Below are positions 33,905-45,994 of a DNA stretch of 64,000 nt, piece by piece (position 1 is the stretch's first letter; the number at the start of each line of letters is the position of its first letter). Under the pieces are notes generated by a model. The model was not told the origin of the DNA. It did not search any database and saw only the letters and a list, made by a program, of their open reading frames with translations. Location of the stretch: positions 22,543,284 to 22,607,283 of the forward strand of contig CM060967.1 of assembly GCA_030765045.1 (NCBI GenBank). Direction: 5' to 3'. Origin of the DNA: Tenodera sinensis. Taxonomy: Eukaryota; Arthropoda; Insecta; Mantodea; Mantidae. A program made the position numbers and the translations under genes.

Positions 33905-34125
33905 GTAAAAAACTTAAAAGAAGATATTTTGTTGTTTAACGACGCTGTCAATTGCCAGGATCACATTAGAGTAGCCGGTATGCCGGAATTTCGTCTACTG
34001 ATATAGAGCTGTTGTTTTTAAGCACACTTAAAAACCATCGGTCTGGGCCGGATTTGAACCTGGGACCTTGGGATCAGTAGGCCAGCGTCTAACCAACTGA
34101 GCCACCCAGACCGACTGAATGTAAT
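33905..34125 (-). mobile_element. SINE-6 with tRNA-like head and conserved core
   Basis: On the minus strand, the head GGGTGGCTCAGTTGGTTAGA and B-box CCCAGGTTCAAATCCGG come first. They are followed by TTAAGTGTGCTTAAAAAC, a segment with CGAAATTCCGGCATACCGG, and a tail complementary to TTGTTTAACGACGCTGTC. From memory, cores with 'TTTAACGACGCT...GCCGGAATTT' are very abundant in cockroach and related insect genomes, which is the basis for the taxonomic guess. Confidence 0.75.
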
Positions 34126-34555
34126 AATATGTCTTATTTAATGTTCAAAAACTTTAATAATTTATATCCTGCTTCATTCACAAAATCTATTTCGTAACTC
34201 TTTGCCTAGGCTCCTAATGCCAACATTGTATAATGCGTTGAGCTTTCCACATTTTAACGCGTTCATTGTGAAGTAAATGGACATTACTTCAGGGATTATC
34301 TCAGCTTCCACAGTTTATCGATTCTCTCTCACTTCCCCTTTTCTGTCTGCTGCCGGGGGTTTGCGTTGCACTTGGGTTTTACGAAAATCTTGCCATTACT
34401 GAACGCTAGTCATTTACAACTGAAACTGGACTGTTTATAAATATGTAAATATACGAGAGTGGTGACATCTAGCGCTTTGTGTGCCATAACCACGTGTCCT
34501 GTCTGGGGCCGATCGTATACTATCCATAAATAACATGAATAATATGGATAGTTTG
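34126..34555. other. Unassigned DNA
   Basis: No features. Confidence 0.5.
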
Positions 34556-34559
34556 ATGA

Positions 34560-35056
34560 ATTACATTCACATGACTTTCTCTACAAATTCTATATTAATT
34601 AAACCTTATATTTCTATCTGATTCATATGAATTGCTCATAGACATTTTCAAAAATTGCTGCAAATAAGAGAATAGGCTTTGCTTAAGCGATAATCTAATC
34701 TTTAAGAACGAGTTTTTATATGATAGCTTCAAAATTCGATTATTTTAGTATGGCCAGGAGTAATAATGACGATTTCCCTCTTGAGAAAATTATATGTATG
34801 TATTTGAAAATTCAAACTAATCACAAAGAATAATTAATGCCACAAAGTTTTATTTACCATAAATTGTGTCATTAAACAAAATCTGCATTTTTTGTGAAGT
34901 ACGATTTTGTCTATTTCTTACAGTTTACCCATTTTATTATGCAAAAGTCATTCAGAATGAAGAGGAATTCGCAGCCTATTCCCAAAAAGTTCAAGATATA
35001 AATATTGTTATGTAAATATCTTAAACTTGGGTTATTTTTATAAAAAACGTTAGTCA
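34560..35056 (+). mobile_element. HLE-A, diverged, cut off by an opposite copy
   Basis: Has the 5' block CATTCACATGACTTTCTC and runs through GGCTTTGCTTAAGCGATA, TTTGTCTATTTCTTACAG and AAAGTTCAAGATATAAAT to AACGTTAGTCATTTT, where a younger, oppositely oriented copy begins. Confidence 0.75.
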
Positions 35057-35829
35057 TTTTTACTTTATTACGTATAGTAAGTAGAGAAAATATTGTACTC
35101 TACCCAAAAATTCGATTTCCAGATTTCATCGGACATATATGTTCTGAGGCCCCCTGAAAAAAAAAAAAAGTATTTTTAGAAAAAGGTCCACGTGTGTGCG
35201 TGTGTGCGTATATGTTTGGGTAGCATAACTAAAGCTCGAAAAGTCGGATAAAAATCAAAGTCGGTATTTAAATTTAATATATTTTAAGTATACGACACGA
35301 AGATTTTGAGGAAAATTCCTCCACCCTAAACTATTCTTCACACGTAAAGTTTTTCGAAAATATTGAATTTGTTAAAAATGGCTTTATTTTGATTAAAGTG
35401 CCATATGCTTAAGATATTTGATGACATGCATTTTTTGGCTTTTGCCTCTGTAGTCCTGTTAACTCTGGTTGACTTTTCTATAACTCATAAACCGTAAGAG
35501 ATAGACCAATATTAATGCACAAAAAATGTAGATCTTACTAAAACACAGCATTTGTGTCCAAATATATGTTTTTTGTGGACTTAACCATTTCGGAGATATT
35601 CCTTGTTATTTGTATGAATTTTTGAAAACTTAAACTGTCGTCTAATGGAACATCGCACAAAGCCTACTGTATTCCCACATTACCCTTGCACCTACAAGGA
35701 AATAAGCGATAGGATAATTTGTACAAATGTTTATCTCAGCTAATACGAAGGAGATATAGGAATAAGTAATTGTAAGAGTGGTCAGTACAAGAGTAGAGAA
35801 GGTCATGTGAGTGCACGCATCAGATTTTT
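35057..35829 (-). mobile_element. HLE-A, both ends present, internal deletion
   Basis: Complete at both termini (TTTTACTTTATTACG... to ...GTCATGTGAGTGCACGCATCAG). Relative to the 16510 copy, about 65 bp is missing between AATGGAACATCG and CACAAAGCC; the short word ATCG at the junction suggests deletion by microhomology. Confidence 0.92.
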
Positions 35830-36360
35830 GAAAACATTATTGCAAGGAATAATAATTTTGGGAGAGGGGATTTCTTAGAAAATCATCATGACACTGGACT
35901 GGGCTGGACTGGATACTGATCAGATTTGATTCTACACATAACAGGCGCTAGCTGACTGAAGAACGGAGGTGGGGTTGTAGCCGCTAATTACGCAAGCGTC
36001 TCCAAAGGGACAAGTTTGACTATGTTGTCACCTCTAGCCCAAGTATCGTTTTGTTGACCTTGTTATTTTGTTCCAGTGTAATTGTTAGCGTGTAAATTCA
36101 TTGAAAGACCGTTTACTATTTACATATATTGAGCTAGAATCGCTTTATATTCCATATATGCAAGCAATGGACAAGGAAAACTTTATTTCCGAGTGACAGG
36201 GTGAGTTGTAATTGAAATTGGCGACACTGCTTCATACACGTGTCAATTCCAAATCTGTTTTTCAGCCCGTATTGCACGCTGATGGTAAATATGTATATAT
36301 AGTATGCATCTAGGAAGTCCATTCATCACGAAATAGACCATACCATAAATCCAGGTGAAG
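35830..36360. other. Unassigned DNA
   Basis: No features. Confidence 0.5.
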
Positions 36361-36364
36361 AACA

Positions 36365-36625
36365 AGTACAGCTTTTATTTCACATTTTAGTTTCTGTACC
36401 AGTTCATCCCGTCATCATTACAGACAAGGATTTGGCCTCCAGGGTCCGTGAAGACACTCAATGTTGGTCTGACCATCTTCATTCTGGTTATCCAATTTCC
36501 CGTTTCCCTCTTGGTTTATACTTCAGGCAAACTTTAGCTATTCCGTGCTGCTCCATTTTCAGAACATGGTCTCTCCATTTTAACTTATATTTCTCTATAT
36601 CCTCAACTATATTACAATCACCAAA
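36365..36625 (-). pseudogene. LINE reverse transcriptase protein, C-terminal remnant
   Basis: The minus frame reads IVEDIEKYKLKWRDHVLKM, then KVCLKYKPRGKREIG, and after stops RWSDQH. This matches the RT-protein end 'Y..KW..HV.RM...K.....KP.GKR..GRPR.RW.D'. Two in-frame stops replace expected residues in the GRPR motif. The following ~90 bases resemble the 3' end of the 29504 insert, though no (GAT)n tail remains. Confidence 0.75.
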
Positions 36626-37120
36626 CGTATTTTGTCTCGTCTACAGTATCCAGTTAACCCTAAGAGTAGCAAATTAATATATATTTACTCTTAGTGACTG
36701 TGTTTCCAATATGATATCAATTTAGTAATTAAGTGCTCCTTGATGTAACTAATAACGTAATGTTTGGAACATGTACGACAATTCATGCCGTTGCTATGGT
36801 TATAGAAAATCTTCCTTACTAAATTCACCTTTGCTCTACTACGCACCGCCAAACTAACATTCACTTTTCCTGTTATTACCATTTAGTGCTATTTATGACT
36901 ATTATCATGGCATATTTGGAAGATATTCCAAATTACGAGCAGCTCTGATCTCTTAAGTAACACCTGATTACCAGCATATAATAACATAGATACTATAGAA
37001 TTTACAGATCTTATTCCTGGATTGTTTACTTCCTTCCTTTGCTGTATTATTTTGTTTATGTACTCTCTAATATTTAGCGTTTATAGATGAAGGGAATCCT
37101 TCAATACCACTCCATTCCCT
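36626..37120. other. Unassigned DNA
   Basis: No features. Confidence 0.5.
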
Positions 37121-37124
37121 GAAT

Positions 37125-37560
37125 AAACAAAATATTTTTAGAAAAGAAATGTCGGTGTATATGTGAACAACATAACCTATAAATCGAATTTTGCATTACA
37201 TATTAAACCTGTTGTTCAAGTTCCTAATTTTACACGTATTTGGCAAACGATTTTGAAGAAATGCCCATCCCAAACTCCCTTAACATTCAGATTTTTTTTC
37301 TAAAATGTTGATTTTCTCAGAAAATGGCTATAATGATTTTTATCATCGCCTATGTTCAAGTTTTAATTTTTTTCGTGACAAAATAAATGGATGTCTTGAA
37401 TAACAATTTTAGTAACATCTCAGGGCTGGTAACCTGAGAGGCTTTTATTAATAATCATCGCTTCAAATCTTGCATCTTGAATATTCTTTCAAGTTATCGT
37501 CATTCAAAGTCCTAGTACACAAAAAATGTAGATTTCGTCTTTATGTCTTTATGTCAAATA
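37125..37560 (-). mobile_element. HLE-A, strongly diverged
   Basis: Family blocks in order: AATATTTTTAGAAAAGAAATGTC, GAACAACATAACCTATAAATCG, AACGATTTTGAAGAA, CTCAGAAAATGGCTATAATG, ACAAAAAATGTAGAT. A foreign AGGGCTGGTAACCTGAGAGG-containing stretch sits in the middle. Old copy without ends. Confidence 0.6.
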
Positions 37561-38005
37561 ACGTTAATTAACTAGATTAAGAAATCACTCTCTTAAAACT
37601 AATTTATTGAAAAACGGACAAGTCATAGTAAATCAGAATAAGGTTATGAATTCGATATCAAATTTTCACCGCGAATACATGATTTGATATAAAAATTGAC
37701 TATGTGCAAAAACTAAATATACCAATAACCAATTTATGTATTTATATCAGCTTGATTTTAAGCGTCTTTGCGAATATCTTCATGAAAACATTTTTTCAGA
37801 TAATTCCTTCATTCCTCAGTTTTCTGGAAGTGGCTCTTAAAATGTTGAGCAAAATCTCAAAAACTTTATAGGATACCGAGTTAATCATTGAAACTAAATG
37901 CTTAAAATTTTCTATATCTGTTGTTAAGGCTTTTGAAATCCACTCTGAAAAGTTTAATAGGCCCGGGTTGTGCCTTCATTTTAAATATTTAACTTGTTTT
38001 CTACC
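37561..38005. other. Unassigned AT-rich DNA
   Basis: May hold further decayed HLE-A words (for example AATCTCAAAAACTTTATAGG), but not enough to call. Confidence 0.4.
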
Positions 38006-38009
38006 AGTT

Positions 38010-38150
38010 AACTTTGGTAGGAAGTAGAGGTTTGCATTTCATCGAAATATTCGATATTCAGATATCATCCTATATATATATACATTGAAATAAAACTTCC
38101 TCTAGGAACAGACGTGTATGTGCACGCGATCGATTCTCCAAATCTTCATT
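38010..38150 (-). mobile_element. HLE-A 3' end relic
   Basis: The stretch GGTAGGAAGTAGAGG...TTTCATCGAAATATTCGAT...GACGTGTATGTGCACG keeps the order of the family's 3' end but is heavily mutated. Confidence 0.4.
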
Positions 38151-38645
38151 TATCAGGCTCTAAACATATTACACTCGGTTACCTCATTTCAGATTGAGAA
38201 GTTGGTAATCTGTTGAAGAAGGAATTAAGGATGTCATAGTTTCATCTTAGGAAGTGAAGTTAATATCAGTTTAGAAATGAACTGGTACGTTCCGTGTATG
38301 TGGCTAGTTCTTGGTATGGCGTTAGTCATTTGAAATATCTGTGCAGACGGCGGTGTTTTGCAGTTAAGTGCAGCAGACACGCGACTCCCAAGGCAACATG
38401 CAAACTTGCTTTTCCAGGGATGCTCTCCATATCTGTTGTCTAGAATGTATTTTCACATGTGAGTTACCTGCAGAGTCGCTTCTGTTCTGCTGCGGAACAT
38501 TTCGTTTCTAATCATGCATTTCCGTTGGATAAAATACGTCACGATACCTTCCTATTTTCCTTACATTCCACTATAGCTCTTATAAATCCGTTTACACTTA
38601 CTTGCTCTGCTAACAAGTTAGTCTAAGGCGCAATGATTAAAAAGG
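38151..38645. other. Unassigned DNA
   Basis: No features. Confidence 0.5.
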
Positions 38646-38649
38646 AAAT

Positions 38650-39085
38650 GATTAGCGCCACAAAATAAGGTATTTGACATCAATTGTGTGATTTAGCGAG
38701 ATTTATCAGTTTTATGCAATACGATTTTTCTCTTTTCTTATGGTAAACTAGTTTACTTCAGACGCTAGTCTAGAAAATTAAACGTATACGTTTCATTAAT
38801 TACGAAAATATCGTATGTCAATTCAATGACAATCATTAGAACCAATTTTTGAGATCAAAATTTACGAGACCTTTACAGACATTTGCTTTAAATCTTCGTG
38901 ATACCTCTATAGAATAAGAGGAACTTAAAACACCAAATTATAGACTTTCATTTTTTCTAAAAATGTCGTTTTCGGATTTAGGGAATTTCAAAACGTGTAT
39001 TTCCCGTGAAATATTGGTATCAAATTTTTGGGTGGGATAAAGTGAATCTTCTGCTTACTGTAAATATTTGCAGAGAAAGTCAAAA
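38650..39085 (+). mobile_element. HLE-A 3' half, diverged
   Basis: From ATCAATTGTGTGATTTAGCGAG through TTTTCTAAAAATGTCGTTTT, AAACGTGTATTTCCCGTG, AAATTTTTGGGTGGGA to a decayed 3' hairpin TTACTGTAAATATTTGCAGAGAAAG. Confidence 0.75.
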
Positions 39086-40720
39086 TTGATGAACTTGGTG
39101 GACTATTCGAAAGATTTCCAAACAGGTGCCTAAGACGTGTTGCAAAGCAAATGGGTGACATTTTTTAATGTTTTTATTCACTCATTTGTGCTACAACAGA
39201 GCAAAGCTCCAATTACAGTGGCTATATGCAACTTATTTATACAACCTTGACTAAATGCAAAACAAAAATACAAAGAAACTAAGAAGGAACTATTTATTAA
39301 GCTATTATTCAAGACAAGACATTGTAAACTGTATACTAATTAAGCGAGTAATCATAAGCAATACAACTAAATAAACCACAATTAAACAAATTTTAATGCA
39401 ATAGAAAAAGAATACAACAAAGTACTAATAACCTAAGATTAAAAATGAAACTTCTATTAAACTGTTATTTAAGACTAGACTTTCCAATGTTATACTGATT
39501 CTGCAGATAACTATAAGCGTTACAATTGAAAATCACGTGCAAATAATTCCTATACTTAATTGTTTCTTAAACTGCTTGTAAAGGAAACTAAAATCCAACT
39601 CTGTTTTAGTTGAAAGTTTATTGTATTTGGTACATAACCTCAAAACGGGAGAATTTTTATGGGATAACGTTTTCAGAGTCCCAAAATTGAACCACCTCGC
39701 GGTTTCTGAAATTGGTTTTCTAATTTTCATACAAGCGTCTTAATTACCATTATAGTTAACTTTCATACGACAACTTATGCTCGACCATATACCTAATTTT
39801 ATAATTGAAATATTGTAAAATGTAAACTCACCAGGATCAATGACCTACATATTGCATCAGCTAATATTTGGAGTTCTGCGCAGGCGCTAAACGATCGATT
39901 CGTTACCAGCACTTCACAACTGCATGATGAAAATGATAACCTTTGAGTGCTACGTAACATTGAAAAATAGAAGGCAAATTGAATATATTGGTTTTTAGAC
40001 GAAAATTTATTCATGTATAGGTAACTTATTTATTCTACAATTAGTGAAATTAATATGCGGGACTGTGCTTAGTGCAATATTCTTGGAAGTTGATGCTATA
40101 TTGAGGTTAGTTTGTGTGTTTTGTGTTTGTCCGACATTTTAGTGTTTTCTAAACTCGCACTAGTTGCGTTTCGAGAATTAATCGATATCGCGCTTTGTCA
40201 TTGCTGCATGGGAATTGTCTGATTGGTGGAACACCATATAAGAAACGCCCTCTACATGAAACAGCGTGTAGCTCAGAAGAACCATACCTGATCCCCATTA
40301 CAGCTGATAAATTCTCAGATGCTTAAGAAGGCAGTAAGCGGATTTAATTACGGTGATGGCTAGGAATTTTCAATTAATCTTCCCCAGCCAGGTATTCTAA
40401 TTTCCTGCTGACTCTTGTTATTAATTGGTTCAAGACAGTCACCTTTACGCTTTAATTAGCGTGCTATCCTACTCCAAGAATGAGAGCAGTGGCTCCATCC
40501 CTCACACTGCACTGGAGAGAGGGTATTATTGATGTTGTTCAGGCTCTTGATCCTGCGTCAAAATTACATTTTTATTTTGGTGGAGAGCAAAGTTACGCAA
40601 AAAATGTTAAATTTTTAACGAAGCAGCTTTAAGGATTAGCTAAGAGTGGTACCCAAAAAGTAATAAGGGGCATTAAAACAAGAATAGAGAACAAAGTGAT
40701 CTTGGATTACATTATACCCC
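39086..40720. other. Unassigned AT-rich DNA
   Basis: Short frames only. The segment 39290-39530 contains two loosely similar stretches (AACTATTTATTAAGCTATTATTCAAGAC and AACTTCTATTAAACTGTTATTTAAGAC type words about 170 bp apart), perhaps an old tandem repeat. Confidence 0.45.
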
Positions 40721-40721
40721 G

Positions 40722-41570
40722 AAAAATCTGATGTGTTGCACTCACATGACTTTCTCCATTTTTGTACTAACCATTCTTACAAACTCTTATTCCTATATCT
40801 TCTCCGTGTTAGTTAAAATAAACATTCGTACAAATTATCTTATTGCTTATGTCCTTGAGGTACAAGAGGAATATTAGAATACAGAAGGCTTTGTGCGACA
40901 GTCAAATCTTTTTGACCTTTGAGATTCCGTTCTCTTTGCACGATTAACATATAAAAAAATGAACAACTTTGTTGCATTTCGCTAAAGTTCTAAGTTTTCA
41001 GAAACTCACACACATAACAAGGAATATCTCCGAAATGGTTCATCCTACAAGAAAATTTATTGAGACATAAATTGTGTATTTTAGTAAGATCTACATTTTT
41101 TGTATAGTATGATTTGGTCTATCTCTAACGGCTTACCAGTTATGCAAAATTCGTCCAGAGTAAATCCGACTACAGGGGCTATAGCCAGAAAATTAAAAAT
41201 ATATATTTCATTTGTCATAAAAATATCTCAGACAAATGGCATTTTAATTAAAAATTGTTAGAGCCATTTTCAAGAAAATCAAAATTTTCGAAAAATTTTA
41301 CATGTAAGGGGTAGTTTAGGGTGGAGTAATTTTCTTCAAAATCTTTGTGTTGCGTCCTTGAAAGACGTTAAACTTAAATACCAACTTTGGTTTTTAACCG
41401 ACTTTTCGTTTTTGAGTTATTGTGTCGACAGACTGACACACAGAAACACACACGGACCTTTTTCAAAAAATGCTTTTTTTGGATTCAGAGGATCTCAAAA
41501 CATACATTTCCTGTGAAATATTGACATCGAGTATTGTGGAATACACTACTTGCCCTACTTACCAGTAGGG

Positions 41571-41571
<1 letters not shown>
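40722..41571 (+). mobile_element. HLE-A, near-complete, 3' end joined to (ATT)n
   Basis: The intact 5' end TCTGATGTGTTGCACTCACA, the ACTTTCTCCA... subterminal repeat and about 800 bp are well conserved, with a short CA block (ACACACAGAAACACACACGG). The 3' hairpin reads CCTACTTACCAGTAGG, but the final AGAAAGTAAAA is replaced by an ATT array. Confidence 0.95.

Positions 41572-41664
<93 letters not shown>
41572..41664 (+). repeat. (ATT)n microsatellite at HLE-A 3' end
   Basis: Pure 93-bp ATT array starting within the 3' hairpin region of the preceding element. Gives Leu, Asn and Ile homopolymer pseudo-frames. Confidence 0.97.
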
Positions 41665-42684
41665 GACAGTACATTTGAAATTACAAGTTGTATGCCAGAA
41701 GACCAATTTATCTTTCCATGTAGTCTAGTATAAATTACAGTGTGTATCGTATTCATTCTACGTTTTATTTATCTCTGATATATCTAGTACGATAATGCTA
41801 ATAAAACCATGTATATTTCAGCTAAATGAAGTTAATTATGGACATGAAGAAAAAATAAAATTAAAAAAATAGGTACAAATATATAAGCACAAAAATGCGT
41901 GTTCTCTCCAGGAGCGCTCCTAACGGAGGATTAACCTATCGAAGTCAAGGACTCTTATGAACTTGATGTTCAGTTGTTGCAAAAGAAGCATTATCAAAAG
42001 CGATTGTCAGCAACTTAGGATGGCAAAAAGGGCCTCTGGTTCCGTACAGGACCGTAAAGATATTATCTACACAATAAGCTCGCGAGCCAAAATACGGAGG
42101 AGAAAACGATGGCACAGATGACGGATTGGGGTCCTGGTGTATTCTTTTTTATTTTTTTTATTTCCTTGGGTACATTTTATTTTATCTTCCTTGACCACCC
42201 GTTTTTATTATTGTTGTTACCCGAACAGAATGATGCTTGTGCTTCGCCGAGGGACTTAGAAGTAAGCAGTTTTCAACTCACTCGGCCCTTTGATGAAATG
42301 AAAACACTTCTGCGATTGTTCTTTTTGCTGAACAAGTCTATCTCGCATTGGCTCTTTGGCCTGCAGAAATAGCAGAGCAACGGGTTGCTCCATCCGCTTA
42401 CACCGCTTAATTTCTTCCCTTTCTAGTTCAATTAGAGTTCTCTAACTACTTAGAATACCTGAAATATGCAAGTGAAATAAAACCAATGTGTTCCACATAC
42501 ATGGCCTTCCGTACTCACTCTTGTACAGAAAAATCTTAGGAACGATTATTCTTCTATCGACTTGATGTTACATAATCGATATAAACGTTTGCAGAAATTT
42601 TCTTTTGCAATTACTTTGCTTGTTTGCAGCTACAACAGGACTAGGGGATTATAACAGGCTTAAATGAAACTTGCACAGCAAGAA
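41665..42684. other. Unassigned DNA
   Basis: Contains an 87-codon frame (42109-42372) with a hydrophobic Phe/Leu N-terminal half. The hydrophobicity comes from T-rich DNA, so it is not called a gene. Confidence 0.45.
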
Positions 42685-42685
42685 T

Positions 42686-43373
42686 AAAAAATCTGATGTG
42701 TTGCACTCACGTGACTGTTAGGCTAACCATTCTCAGAAACTCGTATTCCTATATCTTCTTCGTGTTAGCTGACATAAACATCTACAGAAATTGTCTTATT
42801 TTCTTGTAGGTACAAGGGGAATATGAGAATACAGTAGCCTTTGTGCGATAGTCATATCTTTCAAAGCTTTGAGATTGCGCTCTTTTTACACGGTTTGCAA
42901 GATCTACATTTTTTGTATAGGAAGATTTGGTCTTTTTCTTACGGTTTACCAGCTAGATGCAAAAGTCATCCAGTGTAAACAGGAATACATAGGCTATAGC
43001 CAAAAAATTAAAAATATATATTTAATTTCTATAATTTTAATCAAAATCGTTTGAGCCATTTTCGAGAGAATCAAAATTTTCGAAAAGTTTTCAATGTAAA
43101 GGGCAGTTAAGGTAAGGAACTTTATTCAAAATCTTCGTGTCGCATCCTTAAGAGATGTTAAACTTAAATACCAACTTTGGTTTTTAACCCACTTTTCGTT
43201 TTGGAATTATACCGCCCAAAGACACACTACACATACACATGGACCTTTTTCTAAAATGCTTCCTTTTTGGATTCAGAGAGCCTCAAAACATATTTCCGGT
43301 AAATCTCAACATAGAATTTTTGGGTGGAATACAAACTTCCTCTAGTTACTATACATATTAGAGAAAGTAAAAA
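42686..43373 (+). mobile_element. HLE-A with both ends, internal deletion
   Basis: The 5' end TCTGATGTGTTGCACTCACG is intact. The middle is joined from GCTCTTTTTACACGGTT directly to TGCAAGATCTAC, removing about 130 bp. The 3' end reads CTAGTTACTATACATATTAG and GAGAAAGTAAAA. Confidence 0.93.
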
Positions 43374-43404
43374 GTAATTAGTATGATTAGGAAAGAACAA
43401 TTTT

Positions 43405-43700
43405 GGGTAAAGATCGTAATAGAAGAAAAAATAATTGAGCAGGTGTCTAACTTTAAATATTTTGGGTCAAATATATCAGTAACTGATAGGGAAAAATCGA
43501 AGAAAATATCAAAATGTATACCAAAGTTAATGGGTGTATAAAAAGACATTTCGGCACGAATATGAAGAAGGATTTTAAGATAATACAGAATGGTATCCAA
43601 AACTTCATTAAAATATGAATATCAGGTTTGGGTAATTAAAACCAAGGAAAGTCAAGATCAGAGGCATCTCAAATGAGGTTTTTAAGTGTATATCATAGAT
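43405..43700 (+). pseudogene. LINE reverse transcriptase protein, C-terminal region, decayed
   Basis: The plus frame from 43409 reads KIVIEEKIIEQVSNFKYFGS, then NISVTDREKSKKI, KCIPKLMGV, and after stops LKYEYQVWVIKTKESQDQRH. This fits the post-RT region 'I....IEQV..F.YLG..IS......E...KI' leading to 'LLYG.E.W....K....L'. At least five stops interrupt it. It begins about 30 bp after the preceding HLE-A end. Confidence 0.75.
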
Positions 43701-44025
43701 GGGGTAAACTTTTCTTACAATTCCCTCCCGTGTTATTAGGTAGGCAAGCAACGATATGGATATATCGCGTAAAAATCACTTCACACCATGGCAATCAAAC
43801 TGCAAATACTCGTAGATGCTTTTGTTAACAGACGGAGATGTATGTATGTTGCCTTGTAAATACATATGTGAGATTTTTTAAATTTGTGTCCTTTAAGCCG
43901 CTGTTTAAGAAAGCAACAAGACCTTCTCCAGGGATAGGTCAGCGCTTCCGGGATTCGATGTGATGGCAAATTGCTGAATGCATCCTCTTTACCTGATCCA
44001 TTGTGAGAACCTCTTTTAAAACATA
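43701..44025. other. Unassigned DNA
   Basis: Possibly the lost 3' side of the RT remnant; no motif recognised. Confidence 0.4.
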
Positions 44026-44029
44026 ATTT

Positions 44030-44238
44030 ATAATGCCTGCCATTTTTTTACGAATGATTGCTTTAAATGACCAATTGAAAAGACTCCACCACAAACTATT
44101 CCTTTACAAGGATTTTTTCGAAAACGTTCATTTTTTTAAAAAATGACTAATAATTTTAATTAAATGATTAAGATGTTTCGATTACAAATTAAGTGAACAT
44201 CTTGAATTTTCTGTTATAGCTTCTGACGTGCTCTTCAT
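44030..44238 (-). mobile_element. HLE-A, part 1, split by an insert
   Basis: Blocks CCACCACAAACTATTCC, TTTTTCGAAAACGTTCA and CATCTTGAATTTTCTGTTATAG follow family order, then stop at the insert that starts TGTGCACAC. The rest continues at 44750. Confidence 0.65.
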
Positions 44239-44748
44239 TGTGCACACACACATCCATCGCCATGGGCCGGGCGCTGCTAGTGGGGGCTGGCGGTCAGTAA
44301 CCTGGGCACTTAACTGCCTTAATGACCCGTCCTCCGGCAGGACAATGGGCCATACTGAAACAACAGTTATTGTCTGCTGTTCAATTGTCTAGAGTTTTCC
44401 TCCTTATTCACTCTCGAGCATTCCAGTTCCAGAATTCTCTCATTGTGTAAGGCACTATATAAGGGACTCGCTCGTGCCCAGGGGCGAAGTTGTATGAAGT
44501 GTTGTTGTGGACTGTGGGAGTGAGTTAAACGTTTACGAAGCGTTCAGTGGACAGCCCCTGTGAATCGTGCCAAGTGCAGTTCAGTGGGAGTTGCCATCTG
44601 ACAGTTCTTTATTGTGATTCGATTCGACAGTTGTTCTGCTGCTCTGAGTTTGTACGAAAGTGATCTAAGTGCAACGTTAGCGCTACGCTAACTGACCAGA
44701 AGGCAAAAAGGTGTGATTAGCAGTAACTTGTGATTCCTCAATGTAACA
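44239..44748 (+). mobile_element. LTR-like 510-bp insert with TATA box
   Basis: The GC-richer block interrupts a decayed HLE-A copy. It begins TGTGCACACACACATCC and ends CAATGTAACA, so TG...CA ends are possible. It has a TATA box in CACTATATAAGGGACTCG at about 44452-44468, followed by a G/T-rich leader (AGTGTTGTTGTGGACTGTGG). That layout suits a solo LTR with its U3-R boundary. Against it: no 5-bp target duplication is visible, no polyadenylation signal AATAAA, and the host element has lost about 60 bp at the site. Confidence 0.35.
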
Positions 44749-44749
44749 A

Positions 44750-45008
44750 TATATATGTAGTAAAAGCGCACAATTTATCTAAAATCATTGTTCTTGAGAT
44801 TTCCAGATAATCCTTATTATTCCTTACCTATACCTTTCTCAAATGAAAAGTCATTATTCCTGGCCATGTAAGTAGAATTAAATGATGTAGCTGTCGCTTG
44901 AAGCTACTGATTTCTCTTGTTTTCATTGTATCTACAAGGAAATGCAAAAAGGGTAGTTTATACAAGTGTGTAGAGGTCGTGAGTGCAGCACATGAGATTG
45001 TTTTTTTA
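44750..45008 (-). mobile_element. HLE-A, part 2 of the split copy
   Basis: Resumes with ATGTAGTAAAAGCGCACAATTTATC, GAGATTTCCAGATAATCCTTATT, TCTACAAGGAAATGC and ends at TGTAGAGGTCGTGAGTGCAGCACATGAGA, the 5' terminal block. Confidence 0.65.
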
Positions 45009-45990
45009 AATATTAACAGAATTGAGATGTTAGGTGAGGCCAGTGGCGATACAAAAAGCAGAGGTATGCCCTGAGAAGCATTGCTTGCTGAACCAAAACA
45101 CACAGGAATGTGCAGTTAGCTCACTACCCCCTTGACCGCCAATCCAAACAATATACAGTGAACCGTATCAGGGAAGCTGCGGTTCAATGAACATTTCAAG
45201 CCAACACACAAAGCGGATCTCAACATGTCTCAGTTACGGCTTCTCCACAAACCAAACACGCGCCTAGAGGTTACTCCAGTGTGTATACAAACAAGATGGC
45301 ATGTAGCTATTCTAATGTGAAGATGTCTTACACCCCAGGTAATCCTCTCATGCCAGACACTGTCACCCAACTGGAGGGTTTACTTTACACTGAAACAATT
45401 GTTTGTGTGCCGATTTATTAATGTTTTCTTTTTTGGTACCTTTATCAGTTATTACCATGTAAAATGAAATCAACACTGGAGAATGTGAAAATATTATCGA
45501 AGTAATTGAATTTATGAAGTTTGCATTTACATTTAAAGGCAGGATTAACAGGTTAAACCTATACACGTGGTGATTTTCTACAATTTTATTTCTGATACTG
45601 AAGTTATGTCCTCCTTTATTTCAATACAATTACACTTCTCGATATATAAACAGTCTTTCGCCATTATCCTTGTTCTTGAAAACAGCTCACAGTTCATCTT
45701 CAGCTTAAATTAATACACTTGTATATAACTATTAAAGGTTTCACAAAAACATTCGTCGTAATTCTACCTGACATTCATTCTTGGATCGCCGACGTTCCTG
45801 TCAGGAGTATGTGTGTCCACAATGTAGTCCCGAAGGAGCAATGAAAATGGACGGCTAGTGTAACAGAGCCCTTCTTCGCATGTCCACCACCTTCTGCCCT
45901 GTCCTAGCGCGCTGAAAACTTGGCTGATGGGCTTAGGAGGAGCAAAATGTGAGTCATAATGGCTCAATAGAGAAATTGGAATCATCCTTC
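45009..45990. other. Unassigned DNA
   Basis: Frames up to 91 codons without recognisable domains. Confidence 0.45.
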
Positions 45991-45994
45991 CTGT

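Noticed and set aside
39290..39530. Tandem repeat of about 170 bp
   Set aside because: Only a few words (ATTAAGCTATTATTCAAGAC versus ATTAAACTGTTATTTAAGAC) align; too diverged to call from one pair.
42109..42372. Possible small membrane protein
   Set aside because: The hydrophobic Phe/Leu stretch is explained by T-rich sequence (TTTTTTATTTTTTTTATTTCC type), and there is no conserved feature.
44239..44748. Host gene promoter with the TATA box at 44455
   Set aside because: The block interrupts an HLE-A copy and no open frame follows, so a retroelement terminal segment is more economical.
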